A DNA stretch of 64,000 nt from Duganella sp. CF458. GTDB lineage: Bacteria > Pseudomonadota > Gammaproteobacteria > Burkholderiales > Burkholderiaceae_D. Below the pieces are notes generated by a model, which saw only the letters and a program-made list of their open reading frames with translations, searched no databases and was not told the origin of the DNA. Location of the stretch: assembly GCF_900113115.1 (NCBI RefSeq), contig NZ_FOOF01000001.1, positions 248,001 to 312,000 of the forward strand, read 5' to 3'. The position numbers and the translations under genes were made by a program. Shown here one piece after another: positions 26,989 to 35,005 of this stretch (its first letter is position 1; each line of letters begins with the position of its first letter).

Positions 26989-27006
26989 TTGTATACACGT
27001 ATACAA
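26989..27006. promoter_or_regulatory. palindromic GntR-type operator
   Basis: TTGTATAC and GTATACAA flank a 2-bp centre, nine bases before the GntR gene start. FCD-type GntR proteins bind T.GT-N3-AC.A palindromes, and this site matches that pattern. It most likely mediates autorepression of the gntR-osmC operon; tsaD starts 61 bp away on the other strand and may share the region. Confidence 0.72.
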
Positions 27007-27067
27007 ATGATCGCAAGCAGGCTTTCCATTACAATGGCGGATTGCCCTTTTCCCTTTGTGCACTCCC

Positions 27068-28102
27068 ATGATCGTTCTCGGCGTTGAATCCTCCTGTGAC
27101 GAAACCGGCCTGGCCCTGTATGACACGCAGCGCGGCCTGCTGTCGCACGCCCTGCACTCGCAGGTGGCGATGCACGAGGAATACGGTGGCGTCGTGCCGG
27201 AACTCGCCTCGCGCGACCATATCCGGCGCGCCATTCCATTGCTGGAGCAGGCGCTGGCCAAGGCCAATATGCAGGCCGGCGCGATCGACGCCATCGCCTA
27301 CACCCAAGGGCCCGGCCTGGCCGGCGCTTTGCTGGTGGGTTCGGCCATCGCTTGCGCGCTGGGCATGGCGCTGGATAAGCCGGTATTGGGCGTGCACCAC
27401 CTGGAGGGCCACCTGCTGTCGCCGCTGCTGGCCAGCGAACCGCCGGAGTTTCCCTTCGTGGCGCTGCTGGTTTCAGGCGGCCATACGCAATTGATGCGGG
27501 TGGACGGCGTCGGCCAGTACGAGCTGCTGGGCGAAACATTGGATGACGCGGCCGGCGAAGCCTTCGACAAATCCGCCAAGCTGCTCGGCCTGGGCTACCC
27601 CGGCGGCCCGGCCATTTCGCGCATGGCCGATTTCGGCGATCCGGAAGCCTACAAGCTGCCGCGCCCCATGCTGCATTCGAAGGATTTGATGTTCTCCTTC
27701 TCCGGCTTGAAAACAGCGGTGCTGACCGTCGTCAACAACAACGGCGGCGCCGCCAATGTCTGCCAGCAGGACAAGGCGAATATCGCGCGTGGTTTCGTGG
27801 ATGCGATGGTGGACGTGCTGACGGCCAAATGCCTGTCCGCGCTGAAGCAGACCGGCCTGAAACGCCTGGTGATTGCCGGCGGTGTAGGCGCAAACGCGCA
27901 ACTGCGCGCGTCGCTGAACGCGGCAGCCAGGAAGAAGCACTTCAAGGTCTACTACCCGGAACTGGAATTTTGCACCGATAACGGCGCAATGATTGCCTTC
28001 GCCGGCGCCATGCGCTTGCAGATCAATCCGCAGGCGGCGCAGCGGGATTATTCCTTCAATGTCCGTCCGCGTTGGCCGCTGGACGAACTGCGGGTCATTT
28101 GA
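27068..28102 (+). CDS. tsaD: tRNA t6A threonylcarbamoyltransferase TsaD
   Basis: From ATG 27068 the product is 344 residues starting [35 protein letters not shown] and [12 protein letters not shown] (metal-binding HxxxH) and the ASKHA-type [14 protein letters not shown] identify TsaD, which attaches threonylcarbamoyl to A37 of ANN-decoding tRNAs together with TsaB, TsaC and TsaE. tsaE lies elsewhere in this window (58496). No clear ribosome site precedes the ATG; an in-frame TTG at 27056 is less likely. Confidence 0.96.
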   Translation: MIVLGVESSCDETGLALYDTQRGLLSHALHSQVAMHEEYGGVVPELASRDHIRRAIPLLEQALAKANMQAGAIDAIAYTQGPGLAGALLVGSAIACALGMALDKPVLGVHHLEGHLLSPLLASEPPEFPFVALLVSGGHTQLMRVDGVGQYELLGETLDDAAGEAFDKSAKLLGLGYPGGPAISRMADFGDPEAYKLPRPMLHSKDLMFSFSGLKTAVLTVVNNNGGAANVCQQDKANIARGFVDAMVDVLTAKCLSALKQTGLKRLVIAGGVGANAQLRASLNAAARKKHFKVYYPELEFCTDNGAMIAFAGAMRLQINPQAAQRDYSFNVRPRWPLDELRVI

Positions 28103-28270
28103 TCAGGCGAGCAGCCAGGCGCTCAGGCCTACCAGGGCCAGCAGGCCGGCTGCAATACCGGTACGAAAACCGGTGTGGTTCATCTGCTGGCGCACCAGTT
28201 CGTGGCGGTTCGGCTTCTCTTCCCGCTTTGCTTCTTTGATAACTTCGTGCTGCTGTACTTCGGTACTCAT
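28103..28270 (-). CDS. small membrane protein with basic N-terminus (55 aa)
   Basis: From ATG 28270, preceded by CGGAGA, a 55-residue protein has a charged N-terminal half (HEVIKEAKREEKPNRHELV) and one C-terminal hydrophobic segment (GIAAGLLALVGLSAWLLA), so it is probably tail-anchored with the charged part in the cytoplasm. No family was recognised. Its stop codon abuts the tsaD stop with no gap, in convergent orientation. Confidence 0.6.
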   Translation of the reverse strand: MSTEVQQHEVIKEAKREEKPNRHELVRQQMNHTGFRTGIAAGLLALVGLSAWLLA

Positions 28271-28341
28271 CAGGTATCTCCGTTTGTATAGACCACCAAT
28301 GTAGCAGCAGAGTCGCCCCGCTGCCACACTTTTGCGCGTTG

Positions 28342-29136
28342 CTATGCAGCAAAACGTTGTACCGGACGTCCCTGTCGTTGGTAAAGAAACTCCAGCACGC
28401 TTGTCCGATAGTCAAGATACAGCGGGTCCTGCGCCAGCGCCAGCCTGTCGCGCGGGCGCTCCAGCCTTATCTTGACGATGCCGCCAATGGTCGCGGCTGG
28501 CCCATTTGTCATCATGACAATACGGTCCGATAGTAGGACAGCTTCATCCACATCGTGCGTCACCATCGCCACCGTTGCCCCCGTGGCGGCAACGATACGC
28601 ATCAATTCATCCTGCAGGTGGGCCCGGGTCAGTGCGTCGAGTGCGCCGAACGGTTCGTCCATCAGCAGCACCTTCGGTTCCATCGAAAGCGCGCGGGCGA
28701 TGCCGACGCGCTGCTTCATTCCGCCGGAGATTTCGCTTGGACGTTTGCCACCGGCTGCCGCCAGCCCCACCAGTTCCAACGCCTTCCAGCTGCGTTCGTC
28801 CAGTTGCGCGCGCGTCTCCTTGCCGCCGAACACGCGCTCCACCGCGAGGTGGACATTCTCGAAGCAGGTCAGCCAGGGCAGCAGCGAATGGTTCTGGAAC
28901 ACGACCGCGCGCTCCGGTCCCGGCCCGGCGATTTCGCGTCCGCTGCAAACCAGCACGCCGCTGCTCGGCCGGTTCAGGCCCGCGATCAGGTTGAGCAGCG
29001 TCGACTTGCCGCAGCCCGAATGGCCGATCAGCGTAACGAACTCGCCCTGTTCCACCGCCAGGTTGATGTCGTTCAGCGCGTGAAATGGGCCGAAGCGCAT
29101 CTCGACCCTGCTGATATCGATGTATTTCGACCCCAT
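28342..29136 (-). CDS. nrtD: nitrate ABC transporter ATPase (NrtD type)
   Basis: From ATG 29136, with AGGAG seven bases away, the product is 264 residues. Walker A is GHSGCGKSTLL near residue 42, the signature is EISGGMKQRV and Walker B VLLMDEPFGALDA, the pattern of NrtC/NrtD/TauB-like ATPases. It overlaps or abuts the permease gene (TGAGATG) and so forms an operon with the permease and binding protein. Only one ATPase is present, which is usual for proteobacterial NasFED-like systems. Confidence 0.9.
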   Translation of the reverse strand: MGSKYIDISRVEMRFGPFHALNDINLAVEQGEFVTLIGHSGCGKSTLLNLIAGLNRPSSGVLVCSGREIAGPGPERAVVFQNHSLLPWLTCFENVHLAVERVFGGKETRAQLDERSWKALELVGLAAAGGKRPSEISGGMKQRVGIARALSMEPKVLLMDEPFGALDALTRAHLQDELMRIVAATGATVAMVTHDVDEAVLLSDRIVMMTNGPAATIGGIVKIRLERPRDRLALAQDPLYLDYRTSVLEFLYQRQGRPVQRFAA

Positions 29137-29137
29137 C

Positions 29138-30067
29138 TCATTTCTCCTCATAGCTGAAGGCTTTGGCCAGCCCGACCAGCGCCAGTTCCAGCAGCAACCC
29201 GACCACGCCGATCACGCCGATGGCGATCAGGATATGCGGCACGTTCAGGTTATTCCATTCGTCCCACACCCAGAAACCGATGCCCACGCCGCCGGTCAGC
29301 ATTTCGGCGGCGACGATCACCAGCCATGCAGTGCCAATGGCGAGCCGCACGCCGGTCAGCATGTAAGGCAGCACGGAGGGCAGCAGAATCCTGGTCGCCA
29401 CCTTCCATTCGGACAGGTTCAGCACGCGCGCCACGTTCAGGTAGTCCTGCGGCACGCGTTGTACGCCAACGGCGGTGTTGACGATCATCGGCCAGATCGA
29501 ACAGATGAAGATGGCCCAGATTGCAGCGGGATCGGCGGCCTTGAATACCAGCAGCCCAATCGGCAGCCAGGCAAGCGGCGATACCGGTTTCAGAAGGCTG
29601 ATCAGCGGGCTGAACATGCCGTACACAAAGTTGAAACGGCCGATCAGGAAGCCGAGCGGGATGCCCACCAGTGCGGCCAGCCCGAAGCCCAGCGCCACGC
29701 GGCGCAGCGAGGCAAGGATATTCCAGCCGATGCCCTGGTCATTCGGGCCCTTGCGATAGAACGGTTCCGAAAACAGCTTCACCGCCTCATGCCAGGTCTC
29801 CAGCGGCGTGGGAAAGCCCGCATTGCGCACCGCCAGGATTTGCCAGGCCAGCACCAGCAACGACAGGCCAAGCAGCGGTGGCAGCACTTTCATCACCAAG
29901 GGCCGCAAGCGCCCGCCCTCCGGCGCCAGGCGGATGCCCTTCGCCGCCAGCCGCATGCGGCGGGTCGGTCTTCCGGGCACCGCCTGCACCGCCTGCACTG
30001 ATGCTCCCGCAACTGCATCGCGCTCGCTCGCGCCGGCACCGCTTATCGATCCGTAAATTGCACTCAT
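29138..30067 (-). CDS. nrtB: nitrate ABC transporter permease (NrtB type)
   Basis: The 309-residue protein has an Ala/Arg-rich N-terminal tail of about 55 residues, then some six membrane helices. The ABC-permease loop SLRRVALGFGLAALVGIPLG and the EAA-like VAAEMLTGGVGIGFWVWD and NVARVLNLSEWKVATRILLPSVLPYMLTG match NrtB/CmpB permeases. It lies between the binding-protein and ATPase genes with very short gaps, so the three act together. Confidence 0.9.
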   Translation of the reverse strand: MSAIYGSISGAGASERDAVAGASVQAVQAVPGRPTRRMRLAAKGIRLAPEGGRLRPLVMKVLPPLLGLSLLVLAWQILAVRNAGFPTPLETWHEAVKLFSEPFYRKGPNDQGIGWNILASLRRVALGFGLAALVGIPLGFLIGRFNFVYGMFSPLISLLKPVSPLAWLPIGLLVFKAADPAAIWAIFICSIWPMIVNTAVGVQRVPQDYLNVARVLNLSEWKVATRILLPSVLPYMLTGVRLAIGTAWLVIVAAEMLTGGVGIGFWVWDEWNNLNVPHILIAIGVIGVVGLLLELALVGLAKAFSYEEK

Positions 30068-30078
30068 ACGTCCTCCCT

Positions 30079-31299
30079 TTACGCCTTGATCTTGAACGAG
30101 TCGGCGTAGGCCTTGGGATTCCTACCGTCCCAGGTCGTCCCGTCGATCATCTTCACGCTGCGCAGCGGCGACTTCGGCACGCTTACCTTGGCCATGGCCG
30201 CCGCGTCCTGGTACACGTCGATCCGGTTGATCTGCGTGGCAACCGCCAGGTAATCCGGCTCCGCCTTCAGCAGGCCCCAACGCTTCTGTTGCGTGAGAAA
30301 CCACATGCCGTCGCTCAGGTATGGGAAGTTCACCGCGCCGTCATTGAAGAACTTCATGGAGTTCGGGTCGTCCCAGGTCTTGCCCAGGCCGTTCTGGTAG
30401 CGGCCCATGATGCGTTGGCCTATCACGTCGACCGTCGTGTTGACGTAGGACTTGTCGGCAATGGCTTCCGCCATCTTCACCTTGTTCGACAAGGAGGCAT
30501 CGATCCAGCGCCCCGCATCCAGCACCGCCGCAACCAGCGCGCGTGCTGTGTTGGGATACTTCTTCACCCACTCGGCACTGGTGCCCAGCACCTTCTCCGG
30601 GTGGTCGCGCCAGATATCCTGCGTGGTAGCGGCCGTGATGCCGACGCCATCCACAATCGCGCGGTGATTCCATGGTTCGCCCACGCAGAAGCCATCCATG
30701 TTCCCGATCCGCATATTGGCCACCATCTGCGGCGGCGGCACCGTAATCACCTTCGCCTCTTTCATCGGATTGATGCCGTACGACGCGAGCCAGTAGTACA
30801 ACCACATTGCGTGGGTTCCAGTGGGGAACGTCTGCGCGAAGGTGTACTCGCGAGGATCGACGTGCATCAGCTTCGCCAGCGAGGCGCCGTCGACTGCGCC
30901 CTTGTCGGCCAGCTTCTTCGACAGCGTGATCGCCTGGCCATTGTGATTAAGGTTCATCAGCACGGCCATGTCCTTCTTCGGGCCGCCGGCGCCAAGGTGC
31001 ACGCCATACACCAGCCCATACAGCACATGGGCTGCGTCGAGTTCACCGTTGACCAGCTTGTCGCGCACCGCAGGCCAGGAAGCCTCCTTGCTCAGGACGA
31101 TCCTGATCCCGTATTTCTTGTCGAAACCCAGCACGGACGCCATCACGACCGAAGCGCAATCGGTAAGCGGGATGAAGCCGACTTTGACTTCTTCTTTCTC
31201 CGGCTTGTCGGAGCCCGCAGCCCAGGCGTAATTCGATAAGGCAGTCGCAGCGCCCGCGGCAAGCAGGCGGCGACGGGTAAGGCTGAACGTGCGATCCAT
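30079..31299 (-). CDS. nrtA: nitrate-binding protein NrtA/CmpA type (Tat-exported)
   Basis: From ATG 31299 the product is 406 residues with a Tat signal (LTRRRLLAAGAATALS). The mature part, VKVGFIPLTDCASVVMASVLGFDKKYGI and WPAVRDKLVNGELDAAHVLYG, matches NrtA/CmpA nitrate or bicarbonate binding proteins; IGNMDGFCVGEPWNHRA is a further family block. A nitrate role is favoured by the sigma-54/NtrC control region in front of it. The extension to 31347 would cross that promoter and is rejected. A GGGGA ribosome site is present. Confidence 0.92.
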   Translation of the reverse strand: MDRTFSLTRRRLLAAGAATALSNYAWAAGSDKPEKEEVKVGFIPLTDCASVVMASVLGFDKKYGIRIVLSKEASWPAVRDKLVNGELDAAHVLYGLVYGVHLGAGGPKKDMAVLMNLNHNGQAITLSKKLADKGAVDGASLAKLMHVDPREYTFAQTFPTGTHAMWLYYWLASYGINPMKEAKVITVPPPQMVANMRIGNMDGFCVGEPWNHRAIVDGVGITAATTQDIWRDHPEKVLGTSAEWVKKYPNTARALVAAVLDAGRWIDASLSNKVKMAEAIADKSYVNTTVDVIGQRIMGRYQNGLGKTWDDPNSMKFFNDGAVNFPYLSDGMWFLTQQKRWGLLKAEPDYLAVATQINRIDVYQDAAAMAKVSVPKSPLRSVKMIDGTTWDGRNPKAYADSFKIKA

Positions 31300-31330
31300 C
31301 GCTATCCCCGGTTGTAAATAATGGGGATAT

Positions 31331-31346
31331 TGCAAGCGTCGTGCCA
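31331..31346 (-). promoter_or_regulatory. sigma-54 promoter of nrtABD
   Basis: The minus strand reads TGGCACG-ACGC-TTGCA, an almost exact sigma-54 consensus: GG at -24 and GC at -12 separated by the required ten bases. The predicted transcription start near 31320 leaves a leader of about 20 bases containing the nrtA ribosome site. Together with the NtrC sites this marks nitrogen-limitation control. Confidence 0.9.
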
Positions 31347-31379
31347 CCCCGCTTTCAGAGGGAAAAACGGTGGCAAACC

Positions 31380-31414
31380 AGCACCTTGTTTGTGCACTGC
31401 ACCAATTTAGCGCT
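31380..31414 (-). promoter_or_regulatory. two tandem NtrC enhancer sites upstream of nrtA
   Basis: On the minus strand site 1 is TGCACAAACAAGGTGCT (31380-31396) and site 2 is AGCGCTAAATTGGTGCA (31398-31414); both closely resemble the glnA NtrC sites of enteric bacteria (about 14-16 of 17 positions). They lie some 68 and 86 bp before the predicted start, a normal enhancer distance, and end two bases before the LysR stop codon. Confidence 0.8.
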
Positions 31415-31415
31415 G

Positions 31416-32324
31416 TCAGCGCACCGGGCGGAGCCTCGGATCGGTGCGCAAACGCTCGGCCATCAAGTCGACGAAGCTGCGGATACGGGTCGACCCCTGG
31501 CGGCTGTCGCGATGAATGATATGGATGGGTACTGCCGGCATGGCGTACTCCTGCAGCACCTCCACCAGCTCGCCGGCAGCAAGCAGTGCGGCCGCCTGGT
31601 AGGACAGCAGGCGCGCGATGCCGAAGCCGCTGCGCACTGCCTCGATGGCAGAGTCGTTATTGTTCACGCCCAGGCGCGGCTTCACGCGCAGCGATTGCGT
31701 GCTGCCGCCGTTCTGGAAGCGCCAGTCCGGCGGCACGCTGGATCCTGACGAGGCGACGACGGTGTGCTGTTCCAGTTCCTGCGGCGTGCGCGGTGCGCCA
31801 TGCTTGGCTATATACGAGGGCGAGGCGACGATCATGCGTCGTACCTGCCCGACCGGAATGGCGCGCATGCTCGAATCGGGCAACTCACCGATGCGCACGC
31901 CGACGTCGATGCCCTCCTCCAGCAGGTTGGTCACGCGGTCGACGAAAACAGTCGAGATATCCATCGCCGGATAGCGCTGCAGGTAATCGACGATGCCCGG
32001 CACGATGTAGATGCGGCCGAACAGCACCGGCGCCGTCACGGTCAGGTGGCCGCGCGGCGCGGCGTTGATGCCGGCCACAGCATCGTCGGCCTCATCGACT
32101 TCCGCGATGATGCGGCGCGCATCATCCAGGTAGCGCTGGCCGGCTTCCGTCACCCGCACATGGCGCGTGGTGCGGTCCAATAGCTTGACGCCCAGCCTTT
32201 CTTCCAGCGCCGCCACCGCGCGCGTGACGGCCGGCGGCGACATGCCGAGACGGCGCGCGCCTGCCGCGAAGCCCTGCTCCTCGGCGACGGCCACGTAGAC
32301 GGTCATCAGGTAAAGGCGGTCCAT
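31416..32324 (-). CDS. LysR-family regulator, first of a tandem pair
   Basis: From ATG 32324 the product is 302 residues with a LysR winged helix (VYVAVAEEQGFAAGARRLGMSPPAVTRAVAALEERLGVKLLDR) and a substrate-binding effector domain (GHLTVTAPVLFGRIYIVPGI, GIDVGVRIG). An uninterrupted frame runs much further upstream but crosses another LysR gene in a different frame and is not coding. The start overlaps the end of the second LysR gene by 19 bp, so the two are co-transcribed. The nrtA enhancer begins just past its stop. Confidence 0.88.
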   Translation of the reverse strand: MDRLYLMTVYVAVAEEQGFAAGARRLGMSPPAVTRAVAALEERLGVKLLDRTTRHVRVTEAGQRYLDDARRIIAEVDEADDAVAGINAAPRGHLTVTAPVLFGRIYIVPGIVDYLQRYPAMDISTVFVDRVTNLLEEGIDVGVRIGELPDSSMRAIPVGQVRRMIVASPSYIAKHGAPRTPQELEQHTVVASSGSSVPPDWRFQNGGSTQSLRVKPRLGVNNNDSAIEAVRSGFGIARLLSYQAAALLAAGELVEVLQEYAMPAVPIHIIHRDSRQGSTRIRSFVDLMAERLRTDPRLRPVR

Positions 32325-33208
32325 TTGCGTTTCACCATGAAGTCGATAAAGTGCCGCACGCGCATCGGCATGCGGCTGCGCTGCGGATAGTACATGTAAA
32401 CCGCCGCATTCGCCGTGACGTGGGTCGGCAACAGGTGCACCAAGCGCCCCTCTGCCAGGTCGCGCTCCACCATATACAGCGCCAGTTGGCCGATGCCGAC
32501 CCCGGCGCGCACCGCCTCCACTTCGCCTTCCGCCGTGTTGAAGGTCGCCACGCAGGGCACGTCCTGGTAGACCGTGCCGCCCTGCCCCTTCAGCTCCCAC
32601 GGGATCACGCGGCCGCTGTTCGGCTGGCGGAAGCCGGTACAGCGGTGCTGCAGCAGGTCTTCCGCTATGTGCGGCGCACCGTGGCGCGCGATATATCCGG
32701 GCGAAGCACAGATATACAACGGGATCCTGCCCATCTGGCGTGCGACCAGGTTGCGCTCCGGCGGATTCCCCGCCCGGAATCCGACGTCGATTTTGGCTTC
32801 GATCAGGTCCGTGAAATGGTCGTCGAAATGCATGTCGAAATGCGCGCTGGGATACAACTCCTGGAATTCGCGCAGCAACGGCGCCAGCATCACCGTGCCC
32901 AGCGAGGTAGGCGCGGCGACGCGGATCATGCCATCCACCGCCGCGCGGCTGTTCTGCACATGGTCCAGCGCTTCGTCCAGCAAGCGCAGGCCAGGGTGGG
33001 CAAGCTCGAACAGGCGCTGGCCCTCGTCGGTCAGGCTCAGGCTGCGCGTGGTGCGGTGGAACAGGCGCACGCCAAGGTACTCCTCCAGCTGCCGGATCGC
33101 CTTGCTGACCGCCTGCGCGGACAGGCCGGCATTTACCGCCGCCTGGCTGAAGCTGCCGGCGTGCACGACGCCGATGAATAGTGTGATGACGCGCGCCTTG
33201 TCCACCAT
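32306..33208 (-). CDS. LysR-family regulator, second of a tandem pair
   Basis: The 300-residue protein has the LysR HTH at residues 8-55 (ARVITLFIGVVHAGSFSQAAVNAGLSAQAVSKAIRQLEE is its core, shown here only to name it) and an effector domain with DGMIRVAAPTSLGTVMLAPLL and KIDVGFRAGNPPERN. It is divergent from the SDR gene with a 106-bp gap. A CAACC-GCT-GGTTG inverted repeat at 33212-33224, four bases before its start, is a possible LysR binding site. It may regulate the SDR gene and itself. Confidence 0.9.
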   Translation of the reverse strand: MVDKARVITLFIGVVHAGSFSQAAVNAGLSAQAVSKAIRQLEEYLGVRLFHRTTRSLSLTDEGQRLFELAHPGLRLLDEALDHVQNSRAAVDGMIRVAAPTSLGTVMLAPLLREFQELYPSAHFDMHFDDHFTDLIEAKIDVGFRAGNPPERNLVARQMGRIPLYICASPGYIARHGAPHIAEDLLQHRCTGFRQPNSGRVIPWELKGQGGTVYQDVPCVATFNTAEGEVEAVRAGVGIGQLALYMVERDLAEGRLVHLLPTHVTANAAVYMYYPQRSRMPMRVRHFIDFMVKRKWTAFT

Positions 33209-33314
33209 TTACAACCGCTGGTTGAAGATCAATCACCTTTACCATGGCTAGTGTAACAGCTTTCCACAGCCTAATATTCCCTTCACCAACCCACCCAAAT
33301 GAAGGAGCAATATC

Positions 33315-34169
33315 ATGGCCAACCAAGTCTGGTTCATCACTGGCGCGTCCCGCGGCTTCGGCCTGCTGATTGCCCGCGACGCCCTGGCGCGCGGCGATTC
33401 CGTGGTGGCTGCCGCCCGCAACCCGCAAGCGATCGTCGACTCCCTGGGCGTGCATCCCAAGCTGCTGCCGGTGCAGCTGGACGTCACCAAGGAAGCCGCT
33501 GCCGTCGTCGCCGCCCGGGCCGCAGTCGAACGCTTCGGCCGCATCGACGTGCTGGTGAACAATGCCGGTTACGGCATCCTCGGCGCCGTCGAAGAGACTT
33601 CGGCGGAGGAAGTACGCCGCAACTTCGAGACCAATGTCTTCGGCCTGCTGAACGTCAGCCGCGCGGTGCTGCCGGTCATGCGCGAGCAGCGCAGCGGCCA
33701 TGTGATCAACATTTCCTCGCTGGGCGGTTACCAGGCCTATTCCGGCTGGGGTGTCTACGGCTCCACCAAGTTTGCGGTGGAAGGCTTGAGCGAAGCGATG
33801 GCGCTGGAACTTGCGCCGCTGGGCGTGCACGTCACTGTGGTGGAACCGGGTTTCTTCCGCACCGACTTCCTCGACGCCACCTCGCTGGTGGAGACCACAA
33901 GACGCATCGAAGATTATAAGGACACAGTCGGCGCCATGCGTACCTTCGCGGCCGCTGCCAATCACGCGCAGCCGGGCGATCCGGCCAAGCTGTCGCAAGC
34001 CTTGCTGAAACTGGCCGACGCGGCGCAGCCGCCACTGCGCCTGCAACTGGGCAGCGATGCGGTCGCCCGTGCGTATACCAAGCACCAGCAGGTGGAGCAG
34101 GAGCTGGCGCAATGGAAGGAACTGGCCCTCTCGACCGACTTCGAACAAGCGGCCAGGCAGGCCGCTTAA
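33315..34169 (+). CDS. short-chain dehydrogenase/reductase
   Basis: The 284-residue enzyme has the classical SDR motifs: cofactor TGASRGFG at residues 9-16, NNAGYG near residue 88, the catalytic Ser in NISSLGG and Tyr/Lys in YGSTK, and PGFFRTDF after them. The arginine after the first glycines and the AARNPQA stretch suggest NADP. Substrate unknown. A good AAGGAG site precedes ATG. It faces the LysR pair, which probably controls it, and its end overlaps the convergent channel gene. Confidence 0.9.
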   Translation: MANQVWFITGASRGFGLLIARDALARGDSVVAAARNPQAIVDSLGVHPKLLPVQLDVTKEAAAVVAARAAVERFGRIDVLVNNAGYGILGAVEETSAEEVRRNFETNVFGLLNVSRAVLPVMREQRSGHVINISSLGGYQAYSGWGVYGSTKFAVEGLSEAMALELAPLGVHVTVVEPGFFRTDFLDATSLVETTRRIEDYKDTVGAMRTFAAAANHAQPGDPAKLSQALLKLADAAQPPLRLQLGSDAVARAYTKHQQVEQELAQWKELALSTDFEQAARQAA

Positions 34170-35005
34170 TTCCCCGGCAGCTTGCTCCCGCAGCTCTTGC
34201 AGAAACGCGCCGACTGCTCATGGTCTCCGGCCAGGCAGCCGGCGCAAGTACGGCTCGAGCGGCGCTGCTGGCTGATTTCGGCGCTGATGATGCCGGTCGG
34301 GACCGCGAGAATGCCCCACCCCAGCAGCATCATGATGGACGCGATGCCGCGCCCCAGGTCCGTCTTCGGCACCAGGTCGCCGAAGCCCACCGTGGTCACC
34401 GCGGAAATCGCCCAGTAGACGGAAGTCGGGATACTGGTGAAGCCATGCACGGGTCCTTCCACCACGTACATGACGGTCCCCAGCAGGAACACGATCATGA
34501 ACACCACCGACAGGAAGATCAGGATCTTGCGGCGGCTGGCCAGCAAAGCGCGGCCTAGCATGCCATATTCCTCGATATACAGCGTGAGCTTGAGGATACG
34601 GAACATGCGCAGCAAGCGCAGGATCCGCACATTCAGCAGCACATGCGCGCCTGGCACAAACAGCGCCATATAGCTTGGCAACACCGCCAGCAAATCGATC
34701 ATGCCGAAGAAGCTGCGGGCATAGCGCAGCGGGTGCCGCACGCTCAGCAGGCGGCAAACGTATTCGATGGTGAACAGCGCCGTAAAGAACCACTCGGCTG
34801 CGAACAGCCAGTCGCCGTAATCGCGCGCCACCTCGGACACGCTGGCCAGCACCACCGTCGTCACGCTAAGCAGGACGGCACCGATCAGCGCCAGGTCGAA
34901 GATCATGCCGGCCCGCGTGTCGGACTCGAAGATCACGGCATACAGCTTTTCGCGCCAGCCGCCTTCCGGCCGGCCGAAGCGCTGGTGTGGATCGTAGGTC
35001 TTCAT
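34166..35005 (-). CDS. voltage-gated-type potassium channel with C-terminal zinc ribbon
   Basis: The 279-residue protein has six membrane segments. S4 is arginine-rich (VRILRLLRMFRILKLTLYIEE), and the pore carries TTVGFGD, the potassium selectivity filter. After S6 a short cytosolic tail holds two CxxC pairs (TCAGCLAGDHE, FCKSCGSKLP), a zinc-ribbon-like module. It is translated with the next membrane hydrolase gene (ATGA overlap), and overlaps the SDR stop. Confidence 0.9.
   Translation of the reverse strand: MKTYDPHQRFGRPEGGWREKLYAVIFESDTRAGMIFDLALIGAVLLSVTTVVLASVSEVARDYGDWLFAAEWFFTALFTIEYVCRLLSVRHPLRYARSFFGMIDLLAVLPSYMALFVPGAHVLLNVRILRLLRMFRILKLTLYIEEYGMLGRALLASRRKILIFLSVVFMIVFLLGTVMYVVEGPVHGFTSIPTSVYWAISAVTTVGFGDLVPKTDLGRGIASIMMLLGWGILAVPTGIISAEISQQRRSSRTCAGCLAGDHEQSARFCKSCGSKLPGN

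Noticed and set aside
31416..34148. 910-codon minus-strand frame
   Set aside because: Only its last third is a LysR protein; the rest lies out of frame over another LysR gene and antisense to the SDR gene.
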